NCBI RefSeq assembly: GCF_014692675.1
Contig: NZ_JABFCZ010000015.1
Span: 87,979 to 151,978 of the forward strand
Reading direction: 5' to 3'
DNA: 64,000 bases
Source of the DNA: Roseibium aggregatum
GTDB taxonomy: Bacteria; Pseudomonadota; Alphaproteobacteria; Rhizobiales; Stappiaceae
Positions 37,902-46,487 of this stretch are shown here, piece after piece. The translations under genes and the position numbers were made by a program. The notes under the pieces are model-generated. The model was not told the DNA's origin. It worked only from the letters and a program-made list of their open reading frames with translations, and did no database searches. How positions within the stretch are numbered: the first letter of the stretch is position 1; each line of letters opens with the position of its first letter.

Positions 37902-38588
37902 ATGAACAGGTCTTATGCAAGAAAAGTCGGTCTCGGCGTTGCCGCGGCCCTGCTGGCCGGCACAGCCCTTCTTTCCGGCGCGGCACAGGCCGCGGATTAT
38001 GGAACTCCCTACAGCGGCGGGTTCACCTGGTCCGGGCTTTATTTCGGCATCAACGGCGGTATCGGCTGGGCGACCAGCCGGCACACGGATTCGCTCGGCG
38101 CAACCACCGGCGACTTCGACCAGAGCGGCGGACTGATCGGCGGCACCGTCGGTTACAACTGGCAGATGAACAACATCGTCTTCGGTATCGAAGGCGATTG
38201 GGACTTCGCCGCCATCGACGGCTCGACCACCACGTCCTGCGCCGTCGGCTGCAAGACGGACCTTACATCCTTCGGCACGCTGCGCCCGCGCATCGGTTAC
38301 GCCTTCGACCGGTTCATGCCCTATATCACCGGCGGTCTCGCCTGGGGTCTGATCGACGCCGGACAACCGGGTTTCTATAAGTCCAGTTGGGAAGCCGGCT
38401 GGACCGTCGGCGGCGGTGTCGAAGCGGCGTTCACTCAAAACCTGTCGGCAAAGCTGGAATATCTCTACGCGGATCTCGGGGACGGCGGCTACACGGTGGC
38501 CATTCCGGTCAAGGCCCGCGAAAACAACATCAGCATCCTGCGTCTTGGCGTCAACTATCGCTTCAGCGGCAATCCGTTCGGCAATTAA
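37902..38588 (+). CDS. Outer-membrane beta-barrel porin, Omp25/Omp31-like
   Basis: A 228-residue outer-membrane protein. Signal peptide (VGLGVAAALLAGTALLSGAAQA) with cleavage after AQA, then eight short amphipathic beta strands with alternating residues ending in aromatic residues (WSGLYFGINGGIGWA, GGTVGYNWQMNN, RPRIGYAFDRFMPYITGG, LEYLYADLGDGGY) and a C-terminal strand ending RLGVNYRF before a short extension. This is the small OmpA-like/Omp25-Omp31 barrel of rhizobia. GGAGGTCGAT precedes the ATG. Ends at a very strong hairpin. Confidence 0.93.
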   Translation: MNRSYARKVGLGVAAALLAGTALLSGAAQAADYGTPYSGGFTWSGLYFGINGGIGWATSRHTDSLGATTGDFDQSGGLIGGTVGYNWQMNNIVFGIEGDWDFAAIDGSTTTSCAVGCKTDLTSFGTLRPRIGYAFDRFMPYITGGLAWGLIDAGQPGFYKSSWEAGWTVGGGVEAAFTQNLSAKLEYLYADLGDGGYTVAIPVKARENNISILRLGVNYRFSGNPFGN

Positions 38589-38614
38589 GCCCGGCGGGAA
38601 GATCCGAAACGACA

Positions 38615-38653
38615 CAACAGCCCCCGGCCGTTTTTACCGGCCGGGGGCTGTTG
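38615..38653 (+). terminator. Perfect 16-bp hairpin after the porin gene
   Basis: CAACAGCCCCCGGCCG (38615-38630), loop TTTTTAC, CGGCCGGGGGCTGTTG (38638-38653). An unusually long perfect stem 27 bases past the stop, without a T run after it. Probably a terminator or 3'-protecting hairpin for the abundant porin mRNA. Confidence 0.8.
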
Positions 38654-38835
38654 CATTCTGAAACCCCGGCACCAAACGCCGCCGGGCAAGGCTGGACAAT
38701 CCCCCTCCCCTTCCAAATACTCGGTCATCTGGCGGAATCGCGCGGATCCTGCCGGCTCAATCGGGTCGGCCGGGACTTGAGATGCGTTTTGAAGCCGTGA
38801 TCGGGCAGAGAGGGCGCGCAGACGGGGGCAGGCTG

Positions 38836-39372
38836 ATGCTGAGTGACAAGCAAAAGGGCGTGGCCCGCGGACTGGGCGGAGCGATTGCGGCAACTCTTGT
38901 GGCCTATGGCCTTGCGCTGTGGCTTGCGGGCGATGCATTCGCCGCCTTCGACACCCTTTTAGGCCGGATGCGGCTCCTGGCCCTGTCGGTCCTGCCGCTG
39001 CTTGCCTTCTTTTGCATCAGTATCGGGTCGCTCGCGCGGCACCGCTTCTTCTCAGCTGACGATATCGACGGCAGCGGCCTGACGACCGGCACAGCGACGG
39101 CCCATCAGCTGCAGGCGGTCCTGCAGAATACGCTGGAGCAGACCGTCCTGGCCGCAATCGCCTACCTGGCCTACGCGCTGCTGGCCCCCGCGTCCTGGCT
39201 CATTCTCCTGCCCGCCGGCGCAGGGCTGTTCCTCATCGGCCGGATCCTCTTCTGGCAAGGCTATGGCTCCGGCGCACCGGGGCGGGCCTTCGGCTTTGCC
39301 CTGACCTTCTACTCGACCATATTCATCGCCCTGCCCGCCATCGTCTTCGCGTTTCTGCAAACGGCACCCTGA
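38836..39372 (+). CDS. MAPEG-family membrane protein
   Basis: A 178-residue membrane protein with about four helices. The MAPEG signature is seen as LQNTLEQTVLAAIAYLAYALL (with the conserved Glu and Asn) and FWQGYGSG. MAPEG members include glutathione transferases and eicosanoid-synthesis enzymes; bacterial members are mostly of unknown reaction. ATG at 38836 follows GCAGG. A start 18 codons earlier is open but the extra residues (RFEAVIGQRGRADGG) look non-coding. Confidence 0.78.
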   Translation: MLSDKQKGVARGLGGAIAATLVAYGLALWLAGDAFAAFDTLLGRMRLLALSVLPLLAFFCISIGSLARHRFFSADDIDGSGLTTGTATAHQLQAVLQNTLEQTVLAAIAYLAYALLAPASWLILLPAGAGLFLIGRILFWQGYGSGAPGRAFGFALTFYSTIFIALPAIVFAFLQTAP

Positions 39373-39479
39373 TCGGCCGGACCATACAGGCCCGCTGCGG
39401 TGCGAACAGACCGGAAGGAAAGGGAACCCCGCCATCAGAGCAACCTCCCCTGTTTCCGGCTTGCCGACTTTAATATAAC

Positions 39480-39493
39480 AAGTTATATAACTT
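39480..39493. promoter_or_regulatory. 14-bp perfect palindrome, probable MarR operator
   Basis: AAGTTATATAACTT is its own reverse complement and lies 21 bases upstream of the MarR ATG at 39515, covering the likely -10 and start. Typical of self-repression by MarR-family regulators. No other gene is divergent, so it probably controls this MarR and the acetyltransferase gene. Confidence 0.75.
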
Positions 39494-39514
39494 CATATCT
39501 AATTGGAGACCCCC

Positions 39515-40009
39515 ATGACCGAAGACATCGTGCGCCGGCTCGGTTACATGACCCTCGGCACCCGGCTGAAACGCATCGGCGAGCGCCTGCAGGCGCAGAC
39601 CCAGACGCTGATTTCGGAACGGGAAAGCCCGGAGGCGGGATCGGTCAACTCGCCGGTCCTCGCCGCGTTGTGGCGAAACGGCCCCTTGAGCATCGGCGAA
39701 CTGACGCAGGCGATCGGCCAGAGCCAACCGGGCATCACCCGCATGGTCGGCAAGCTGAAGGCCCGCGGCCTTGCCGAGATCGGGCCCGATCCGGTCGATC
39801 GCCGCATCTCCAAGGTCTCGCTGACGGAAGCCGGGAAGGACCTCGTCCGCAGGCTGGAGGAAGGCGCCTGGCAGACGGTCGAAGCCGCCGTCACGGACGC
39901 CTGCGAAGGGCTGTCCGGTTCGCTGCTGGACCAATTGGGCCAGTTGGAAGACCGGCTTGCCGCCCGGCCGCTGCCGAAGCGGGTGCGGGTCCGGGTCAAG
40001 GCGCGCTAG
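39515..40009 (+). CDS. MarR-family transcriptional regulator
   Basis: A 164-residue MarR protein. The winged helix is at residues 45-115 (LSIGELTQAIGQSQPGITRM, LAEIGPDPVDRRISKVSLTEAG) with dimer helices at both ends. ATG at 39515 follows GGAGACCCCC. It sits 29 bases upstream of a GNAT acetyltransferase gene in the same direction, and a palindromic operator lies just upstream of its own start, so it likely represses both genes. Ligand unknown. Confidence 0.9.
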   Translation: MTEDIVRRLGYMTLGTRLKRIGERLQAQTQTLISERESPEAGSVNSPVLAALWRNGPLSIGELTQAIGQSQPGITRMVGKLKARGLAEIGPDPVDRRISKVSLTEAGKDLVRRLEEGAWQTVEAAVTDACEGLSGSLLDQLGQLEDRLAARPLPKRVRVRVKAR

Positions 40010-40038
40010 CCGCCCTGTTTCGTAACGGAGTATTTTTT

Positions 40039-40737
40039 ATGGAAGACGCCCTCGACACCGCCGTCTGGACCGCACTCACGACACGCCATGAACGGTTTGC
40101 CGTCGGCACCGGACAGGCCCGGCGCTTCGATCCCGACGTCGCCCCCTTTGCCGCGGCAAATGGCGCAAGCGCGCAAAGCCTGTCGGACCTCGGCGACCTG
40201 CTTGAGGACGGCGAGACCGATGTCTACCTGCTGCAGCGGGCGGATATCTGCCTGCCGGACACGCTGAGCGCCCCGATGACCGCTCCCGGCGTGCAGATGA
40301 TCAGGCGGCGCGCCTGTGCGGTCCTGCCGGCCACGGACGGGATCATCCGCCTGACGGAGACCGACATTCCGGAAATGCGCGCCCTTGTCGAACTGACCAA
40401 ACCGGGACCTTTCCGCGCCCGGACATTCGAACTCGGCGAGTTCTGGGGGATCCGATTGGACGGTCGGCTGGCGGCCATGGCGGGCGAACGGCTGAAACTG
40501 CCCGGCTTTACCGAGGTCAGCGGTGTCTGCAGCCATCCGGATTTTCGAGGCATGGGCCTGGCCGCCGCGCTGTCCGATTTTGTCGCAAGCCGTATCGAGG
40601 CGCGCGGCGAGGTTCCGTTCCTGCACGCGTTCGCCAACAACGCCGCAGCAATCCGGCTTTATGAAAAACTCGGGTTCGAACTGCGCTGCGGGGTCAATGT
40701 CGCGGTCCTGGCGAAACCCGCAACCACGCACCGATAG
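40039..40737 (+). CDS. GNAT-family N-acetyltransferase
   Basis: A 232-residue protein whose C-terminal half is a GNAT fold with the acetyl-CoA motif as VCSHPDFRGMGLAAALSDFV and the later NNAAAIRLYEKLGF. The N-terminal 110 residues (PDVAPFAAANGA and QRADICLPDTL) resemble the FR47/RimL-like extension seen in some COG3393-type proteins. Substrate not known. ATG at 40039 follows ACGGAG. It is paired with MarR, and its stop lies 2 bases from the stop of convergent mntR. Confidence 0.85.
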   Translation: MEDALDTAVWTALTTRHERFAVGTGQARRFDPDVAPFAAANGASAQSLSDLGDLLEDGETDVYLLQRADICLPDTLSAPMTAPGVQMIRRRACAVLPATDGIIRLTETDIPEMRALVELTKPGPFRARTFELGEFWGIRLDGRLAAMAGERLKLPGFTEVSGVCSHPDFRGMGLAAALSDFVASRIEARGEVPFLHAFANNAAAIRLYEKLGFELRCGVNVAVLAKPATTHR

Positions 40738-40739
40738 AC

Positions 40740-41234
40740 TCAGCGCTTGTCCTTGAGATAGCGCTCGAACGCGGCAAGGGTCGTCTCGGACACGTAGTGC
40801 TCGATGCCCTCCGCATCCATTTCGGCCGCCTCTTCGGGCACGCCGACGGCAATCAGCAACTCGACCACCAGCCGGTGGCGGGCGCGGACCCGCTCGGCCA
40901 TCTCCGCCCCTTCGTCTGTCAGGAAGACACCCCGGTAGGGCCGGGACACGGCCAGCCCCTCCCGCTTCAGCCGGGCAACCGCCTTGGTCGCGGTCGGGTG
41001 GGTCACACCGAGACAGCGGGCGATATCGGTAATGCGCGCCTCGCCGTGCTCCTGGAGCAGGTCGGCGATCAGCTCGGTATAATCCTCAAGAAGGGCGGAG
41101 GCGCGGGCGGAACGGGCCTGGTTGAACCGGTCCGCGGCTTCCGCGTCGAGGATATCCGCCTTGTCTTCTTCAGGCGGCGGCTGGCTGATTTTCCTGGCCA
41201 ATGGTCCGAAGGTCCCGTTCCGGCATAATTTCAC
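40740..41234 (-). CDS. mntR: Manganese-responsive regulator MntR
   Basis: A 164-residue DtxR/MntR-family metalloregulator. The winged helix is seen as ARITDIARCLGVTHPTATKAV and LKREGLAVSRPYRGVFLTDEG; the metal-binding and dimer region holds RARHRLVVELLIAVGVPEE, AEMDAEGIEHYVSE with the Asp/Glu/His ligands of MntR. It starts with GTG; no closer ATG is in frame. It is divergent from mntH with an MntR-like box before each gene, so it represses mntH and itself when manganese is high. The N-terminal extension (ISQPPPEEDKADIL) is a short linker. Confidence 0.9.
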   Translation of the reverse strand: MKLCRNGTFGPLARKISQPPPEEDKADILDAEAADRFNQARSARASALLEDYTELIADLLQEHGEARITDIARCLGVTHPTATKAVARLKREGLAVSRPYRGVFLTDEGAEMAERVRARHRLVVELLIAVGVPEEAAEMDAEGIEHYVSETTLAAFERYLKDKR

Positions 41235-41248
41235 ACGTTGCGACTCAT

Positions 41249-41268
41249 ATTGCAGCCTTGGCTACATT
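41249..41268. promoter_or_regulatory. MntR-like box 1 (near mntR)
   Basis: ATTGCAGCCTTGGCTACATT, an imperfect dyad 15 bases before the mntR GTG. It shares the core AGCCTTGGCT with box 2, supporting one binding protein for both. Confidence 0.7.
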
Positions 41269-41335
41269 TTGCAATCGCCAGGTTCATTTTCCTACTATTG
41301 TTTGCAATTGCGTCTTTAATTTGTCTATTGACAGA

Positions 41336-41355
41336 AATGTAGCCTTGGCTTCATT
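41336..41355. promoter_or_regulatory. MntR-like box 2 over the mntH promoter
   Basis: AATGTAGCCTTGGCTTCATT, an imperfect dyad sharing AGCCTTGGCT with box 1. A -35-like TTGACA lies at 41328-41333, so the box covers the spacer and -10 position of the mntH promoter, 30 bases before the ATG. Binding here would block transcription. Confidence 0.75.
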
Positions 41356-41385
41356 TAGGGGGAATTCAGAGTTGGACGGACTCCC

Positions 41386-42693
41386 ATGACGTTTTTGCCG
41401 AACAAGATTTCCATGACCGAACGAACCACGGCCGCGATCGGGGAAACCCTCGCTGGCCGGCGGCGGGGCGTGCGCTCCGCGCTGCTGTTCGCGGGGCCTG
41501 CGATCATCGCCTCGATCGCCTACATGGACCCGGGCAACTACGCCACCAACATCCAGGCCGGCGCCGGTTACGGCTACACCCTTTTGTGGGTGGTGCTGAT
41601 GGCCAACCTGATCGCCATGCTATTCCAGGCGCTGTCCGCCAAGCTCGGCATCGTCACCGGCCGCAATCTTGCGGAAATGTGCCGGGAACAGTTCCCAGCT
41701 CCGGTCGTCTGGGCCATGTGGGTCGTCAGCGAGATCGCCGCGATGGCGACGGATCTGGCCGAATTCCTCGGCGGCGCAATCGGGCTGGCGCTCCTGTTCG
41801 ACATGCCGCTGATGGCGGGTATGGTCGTCACGGCCATCGTCACCTACGGCATCCTGATGTTCGAGGGCCGCGGCTACCGGCCCATGGAGCTGATCATCGG
41901 CGCTCTGGTCGCCGTGATCGGCCTTTGCTACGTGATCGAAATCTTCATCGCCCCGATCGCCTGGGGCGAGGCCGCCTATCACATGGTGCTGCCGGATATT
42001 CCCGATGCCGCCGCGCTGACCATTTCCGTCGGCATCATCGGCGCCACGGTCATGCCCCATGCGGTCTACCTGCATTCCGGCCTGACCCAGAACCGGGCGC
42101 CGGCGCGCGATCAGAACGAACGCCGCAAGCTGGTGAAATTCTCCAACATCGAGGTGGTCCTGGCGCTTGCCGTCGCCGGCATGATCAACATGGCCATGGT
42201 GATGATGGCCTCCAGCGCCTTTCACGCCGGCCATAGCGAAGTCGCGGAAATCGAGACCGCCTACCACATGCTGACGCCGCTCCTCGGCGGCGCGGCGGCC
42301 GCGGTCTTCCTTGTTTCGCTGATCGTCTCCGGCGTCTCCAGTTCCGTGGTCGGCACCATGGCGGGCCAGATGATCATGCAGGGCTTCGTGCGCTTCTACA
42401 TCCCGATCTGGGTGCGCCGGCTCGTCACCATGGTGCCCGCGTTCGCGGTGGTCGCCATCGGCGTCAATGCCACGGACGCGCTGGTTCTCAGCCAGGTCGT
42501 CCTCAGCATCGCCCTGCCGGTGCCGATGATCGCCCTCGTCCTGTTCACGCGGAACCGCAAGATCATGGGCGAGTTCGCCAACCGCCGGATCACGGATATC
42601 CTGGCGATCGCCGGCTCGATCATCGTCTTGTCCCTGAACTGCGTCTTGCTGGCGCAGACCTTCGGCGTTGAAATCCCGGGATTGCCGGCCTGA
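41386..42693 (+). CDS. mntH: NRAMP-type Mn2+/Fe2+ proton symporter
   Basis: A 435-residue inner-membrane transporter with eleven helices that imports manganese and ferrous iron with protons. The helix-1 metal motif DPGN is at residues 48-51 (AYMDPGNYATN), and the helix-6 MPHA motif is present (GATVMPHAVYLHSG), giving the key Asp, Asn and Met ligands. Also seen: the transport block VSEIAAMATDLAEFLGGAIG. Start at ATG 41386; a second ATG nine codons on is weaker. Controlled by MntR through two boxes upstream. Confidence 0.95.
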   Translation: MTFLPNKISMTERTTAAIGETLAGRRRGVRSALLFAGPAIIASIAYMDPGNYATNIQAGAGYGYTLLWVVLMANLIAMLFQALSAKLGIVTGRNLAEMCREQFPAPVVWAMWVVSEIAAMATDLAEFLGGAIGLALLFDMPLMAGMVVTAIVTYGILMFEGRGYRPMELIIGALVAVIGLCYVIEIFIAPIAWGEAAYHMVLPDIPDAAALTISVGIIGATVMPHAVYLHSGLTQNRAPARDQNERRKLVKFSNIEVVLALAVAGMINMAMVMMASSAFHAGHSEVAEIETAYHMLTPLLGGAAAAVFLVSLIVSGVSSSVVGTMAGQMIMQGFVRFYIPIWVRRLVTMVPAFAVVAIGVNATDALVLSQVVLSIALPVPMIALVLFTRNRKIMGEFANRRITDILAIAGSIIVLSLNCVLLAQTFGVEIPGLPA

Positions 42694-42721
42694 GGACCGG
42701 GCCTCCTTACTTGCCCCCCCC

Positions 42722-44044
42722 TCACCTGTCCCTGAAGCCGTACCAGAGATAGGCGCCCTGCAGATAGGCCTGGCGCAGGGCCGGGAACGGGAACCGGTCG
42801 AAAGGCCGTGACATCGCGGCCGGCAGATCCGCCTGCTTGATCTTGCCCAGCGCCAGATCGGCGATCTTTTCTCCCGACAGCGACGCCATGGCGATGCCGC
42901 TGCCGTGCCAGGCCATGGCGGCAAAGACGCCTTCCATGTCCGGCACCGGCCCGACATAGGGTGTCAGGTTCCTCGTCAGGCAGACATGGCCGTACCAGGA
43001 ATACTCCGTTTCCACATGACGCCATTCGGGGAACATACGGTCGAAATCCGCCCGCCCCCGCCGCTGCATGGCGTCGAGCGCCTGCTCCGTCTCGAAGATC
43101 CCGCCGCGGGTCCCGAACAGAAACCGCCGGTCCGGCAGCAGGCGGAAATAATGTAAAAGCGTGCGCGTGTCGGCCGCCATCAGGTCCGAGGTCCAGCCCT
43201 GTGCGGCAAGCTCGCTCTCGGTGAGCGGCCGGGTCACCACGACGCTCGACATGGCCGGCGGGGTCCGGCCGTGGAGCCAGTCCGGCACGTTTTCGTCCGC
43301 ATAACCGTTGCCGGCCAGGATCACCTTCCGGGCAATGACCGATCCGTCCGGCAGGGCCAGCGACCACCGGTTCGCGTCCCGCTCGATCGCGACCACCGGG
43401 GAACGGGAAAAGATCCGTCCGCCCTTCTCCCGCACCTTGGCTGCAAGCCCCTGCACGTATTTCATCGGGTTCAGCGCAAAACCGAACGGCACATGCAGGC
43501 CGCCGTGGAATTCCGGACCGGCAATGCCTCGCTCGGCCAGTTCGGCCTTGGAATAGAGTTTCGGCTGGTAGCCGAAATATTTCTTCAACAGCGCCGCTTC
43601 CTGCTGGAAGGCCTCCAGCTCGGATGGCCGGTGCGCCAGCATCATCTCGCCCTTGGAATGGCGGTCGACATCGAGCTTCCAGGCATCCAGCCGCTTCGCC
43701 ACCTTCTCGATGGCCTCGATCTGGTAGAGAACGAATTTCTGCGCTTCCGCCAGGCCGAAGCGTTTCATCAGGTCGCTTTCGGAAAGCTTGGTGCCGCCGA
43801 AACAGCAGAAGCCGCCGTTGCGTCCGGACGCTCCCCAGCCGACGCGTCTGGCGTCCAGCACGCAGACCGAGGACCCTGCCTCGGCCAGCCTGAGCGCGGC
43901 GCTGAGCCCCGCATACCCCGCACCGATCACCGCCACGTCGAACTGGGCGCTGCCCATCAGCGACGGATCTTCGAAGATCTCGCCGACCGAAGCTTCCCAA
44001 TAACTGCCGATATCGAGCGGAACGCCGTTTTTCCCTGGCATCAT
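42722..44044 (-). CDS. FAD-dependent amine/amino acid oxidoreductase (PuuB/DadA-like)
   Basis: A 440-residue flavoprotein of the DAO family. FAD motif AVIGAGYAGLSAALRLAEAG, VCVLDARRVGWGASGRNGG and the late VGPVPDMEGVFAAMAWHGSG are characteristic of PuuB (gamma-glutamylputrescine oxidase) and related secondary-amine oxidases. It starts 8 bases after the next gene's stop codon (44053), so the two form an operon. The two are paralogues. It probably oxidises an N-substituted amine such as putrescine conjugates, sarcosine or similar; substrate is inferred. Confidence 0.85.
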   Translation of the reverse strand: MMPGKNGVPLDIGSYWEASVGEIFEDPSLMGSAQFDVAVIGAGYAGLSAALRLAEAGSSVCVLDARRVGWGASGRNGGFCCFGGTKLSESDLMKRFGLAEAQKFVLYQIEAIEKVAKRLDAWKLDVDRHSKGEMMLAHRPSELEAFQQEAALLKKYFGYQPKLYSKAELAERGIAGPEFHGGLHVPFGFALNPMKYVQGLAAKVREKGGRIFSRSPVVAIERDANRWSLALPDGSVIARKVILAGNGYADENVPDWLHGRTPPAMSSVVVTRPLTESELAAQGWTSDLMAADTRTLLHYFRLLPDRRFLFGTRGGIFETEQALDAMQRRGRADFDRMFPEWRHVETEYSWYGHVCLTRNLTPYVGPVPDMEGVFAAMAWHGSGIAMASLSGEKIADLALGKIKQADLPAAMSRPFDRFPFPALRQAYLQGAYLWYGFRDR

Positions 44045-44052
44045 CCGTGCCT

Positions 44053-45372
44053 CTAGAAACCCAGCCTGTCGCGAAGCGAGAACCAGGACATGGCCAGGAC
44101 CAGGAGCGGGAAGCGCAGCCGGTCTCCGCCGGGGAACGCCGGCACATTCAGTTTTTCAAACACATCGAAACGGGCCGCGGTCCCGTCGATCGCCTCGGCG
44201 ATCACCTTGCCGGCAAGCGTTGCCATGGCGACACCGTGGCCGGAATAGCCGGTTGCGGTCACGACATTCGGCGCGAGATGAGCGAAATAGGGCATCCGCT
44301 TCGGCGTGATCGCCAGCGTTCCGCCCCAGCCGTAGTCGATACGCGCGTCTTCCAGTTGCGGGAATATCTCCAGCATCGGCTTTCTCACGAAAGCCTTGAT
44401 GTCGGCCGGGAACCGGTAGCCGTAATTCTCGCCGCCGCCGAACAGCAGCCTGCGGTCGGCGGACAGCCGGAAATAGTTGATGACGAATTTGCTGTCGGCC
44501 ACCGCCACATTGTCCCGGATCAGTGCCCGCGCCTCGTCTTCCGAAAACGGCTCGGTCGCGATGACGAAATTGTTGATCGGCATCACGTGGGCAGCGGTCT
44601 TGCGGTCGAGCCGGCCGAGATAGCCGTTGCAGCCGAGCACCAGGTGTTTCGCCTGAACCGTTCCGTATTGCGATTTGACCGTAACCGTGTCGCCGCCTTC
44701 GTAGGAAAGCACCGTGGTTTCCTCGAAGATCCGGACCCCTTTCGCCTCGGCCGCTTCGGCAATCCCCAGCGCGAAATTGAGCGGATGCAGGTGACCGGCG
44801 CCCATGTCGATAGAGCCGCCGTGATACGCCGGGCTGCCGACCATTTCCGACATCTCTTCCCCGCCGACGAAGCGGATCTTGTCGTAGCCGTAGGTCAGCC
44901 GCAGATGCTCGACATATTCCATGCTTTCAGGAACGAACGACTTGCGGTGATCCGCATGAAGGATGCCCGGGGTGTAGTCGCAGGCAATTCCATGCGCCGT
45001 AATCAGATCGGTGACCGCCTTTTTGGACTCCTCGGCCAGCTCCCACAGGAGTTTGGCATGCGCCTGCCCGTGGCGCTGCTCCAGAACGGTCTGGTCCATA
45101 CGCTGGCCGGAGCCGACCTGTCCGCCGTTGCGCCCCGAGGCTCCCCATCCGACCCGGTGGGCCTCCAGCAGCACCACGTCATAGCCGCGTTCGGCCAGGT
45201 AGAGCGCGGAAGACAGGCCCGTATAACCGCCGCCCACCACGCACACATCGCACCGGATGTCGCCTTCCAGCGCCGGATGGTGCGTCTGCCGGTTGGCCGT
45301 TGCCGAATAATAGGAGGGAGCGTGAACGCCTTTGGTGTCGTTGGCGGTCAGAAGATCAAGCGAACTCAACAT
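44053..45372 (-). CDS. FAD-dependent amine oxidoreductase (PuuB-like)
   Basis: A 439-residue DAO-family flavoprotein close to PuuB. FAD motif VCVVGGGYTGLSSALYLAERG, HRVGWGASGRNGGQVGSGQR and YGWGGTLAITPKRMPYFAHLAPN with the late VVTATGYSGHGVAMA are its signature; this block set is closer to PuuB than that of its downstream paralogue. It opens the pair. The C-terminal WFSLRDRLG resembles a lipid or membrane-contact helix ending. Substrates could be gamma-glutamylputrescine or a related amine. Confidence 0.87.
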   Translation of the reverse strand: MLSSLDLLTANDTKGVHAPSYYSATANRQTHHPALEGDIRCDVCVVGGGYTGLSSALYLAERGYDVVLLEAHRVGWGASGRNGGQVGSGQRMDQTVLEQRHGQAHAKLLWELAEESKKAVTDLITAHGIACDYTPGILHADHRKSFVPESMEYVEHLRLTYGYDKIRFVGGEEMSEMVGSPAYHGGSIDMGAGHLHPLNFALGIAEAAEAKGVRIFEETTVLSYEGGDTVTVKSQYGTVQAKHLVLGCNGYLGRLDRKTAAHVMPINNFVIATEPFSEDEARALIRDNVAVADSKFVINYFRLSADRRLLFGGGENYGYRFPADIKAFVRKPMLEIFPQLEDARIDYGWGGTLAITPKRMPYFAHLAPNVVTATGYSGHGVAMATLAGKVIAEAIDGTAARFDVFEKLNVPAFPGGDRLRFPLLVLAMSWFSLRDRLGF

Positions 45373-45559
45373 GGATACTCAAACATTCTACTGGGCTGTA
45401 AACGCTGCCGGCAGGCCACCGGCACAAGCCCCGGGAGCGCCCACATTCGTCCGCTTTTCATGGCATTGCAAGACCACGTCGCAAGGCCCTCAAGACGCAG
45501 CGGCATATCGCATCCCTTTGAGGAAAAAGAAAGGCTGGCCTGACGGAGAACTCTTTTTT

Positions 45560-46330
45560 TCAGGCACCGCGAAGGTCGAACAGCCAGCCGAGCCCGTCCT
45601 CGATCGCACCGCGCGGACGGTACTCCGCGCCGATCGCGCCCCGGTAACCGAGATCGTCAAGCAGCCTGACGATATGCCCGTAGTTGACCTCTCCCCGGTC
45701 CGGTTCGCCCCGGTCGGGAACGGCGGCAATCTGCACATGGCCGATCAGGGGCAGGAGCGTCTCCAGGCGATGGCTCAGGTCGCCCTCGATAATCTGCACA
45801 TGATAACAATCGAACATCAGCCGGATTGAGGGCCGTCCGAGGTCTTCGATGATCTGCGCGGCCTGTTCCGTGCTGCGCAGAAAATAGCCGGGGATTTCAC
45901 GCTGGTTGATCGGTTCGATCAGAAGCTGGATACCGTCTTTCTCCGCCTGATCGGCCGCATAGTCCAGGTTTTCCAGAAAGCAGCGATGGGCTGCCTCACC
46001 TTCCGCCTGTCCGGCCATGACGTGAATGAAGGGCGTGCGGATGAAGCGCGCATAGGAAACCGCTTCGCGGATCGCTTCCTGCGCCTCAACCTCACGGCCG
46101 GGAACGGCGCAAAGTCCGAAATCCTTTTTGGCGGGATCTCCGGGGCGGGTATTCAGCGAAAGCATGGCAAGGCCGGTCTCGGTGAGCGCCTGATACACCT
46201 CGTCCGGCGCTGCTCCATAGGGCCAATGGCACTCCACCGCATCGAAGGCCGCCTTCCTTGCCTGCCGGATTGCGTCCGGCAGGGAAAGATCCTTCCATAA
46301 GAACCCGAGATTGGCAGAAAAACGCGCCAT
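45560..46330 (-). CDS. Hydroxypyruvate isomerase family TIM-barrel protein
   Basis: A 256-residue xylose-isomerase-like TIM barrel of the hydroxypyruvate isomerase family (Hyi/OtnI). Family blocks: FSANLGFLWKDLSLPDAI at the start, VECHWPYGA, HVMAGQAEGEAAHRCFLENL, LLIEPINQREIPGYFL with catalytic Glu, MFDCYHVQIIEGDL, IGHVQIAAVPDRGEPDRGEVNY and GAEYRPRG (second Glu). GAGGGGCATT precedes ATG at 46330. It may interconvert hydroxypyruvate and tartronate semialdehyde or act in acid-sugar catabolism. 187 bases separate it from the amine-oxidase pair. Confidence 0.88.
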   Translation of the reverse strand: MARFSANLGFLWKDLSLPDAIRQARKAAFDAVECHWPYGAAPDEVYQALTETGLAMLSLNTRPGDPAKKDFGLCAVPGREVEAQEAIREAVSYARFIRTPFIHVMAGQAEGEAAHRCFLENLDYAADQAEKDGIQLLIEPINQREIPGYFLRSTEQAAQIIEDLGRPSIRLMFDCYHVQIIEGDLSHRLETLLPLIGHVQIAAVPDRGEPDRGEVNYGHIVRLLDDLGYRGAIGAEYRPRGAIEDGLGWLFDLRGA

Positions 46331-46487
46331 AATGCCCCTCAAATCGAAGTAAGTGAATTTCTTAATACCGCGCACCGGCAAAACTTAAAAGGACTCCCGT
46401 TCCCGGGCCGCGGCACTTACGCAGAAGTTGCAGCACAGCACTGAAATTCCCCTACGGAACCCTCTCGGAATTTAGCTAATCGTCAGA

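Noticed and set aside
41620..42957. Minus-strand frame opposite mntH
   Set aside because: Rich in His, Asp, Gly and Arg; shadow of mntH.
45520..45565. Terminator after the hydroxypyruvate-isomerase-like gene
   Set aside because: Only a 6-bp stem with a large 16-base loop before a T-rich stretch; too weak to call.
45332..45829. Plus-strand frame spanning the gap between the amine oxidase and isomerase genes
   Set aside because: Overlaps both well-supported genes in antisense and has no ribosome site.
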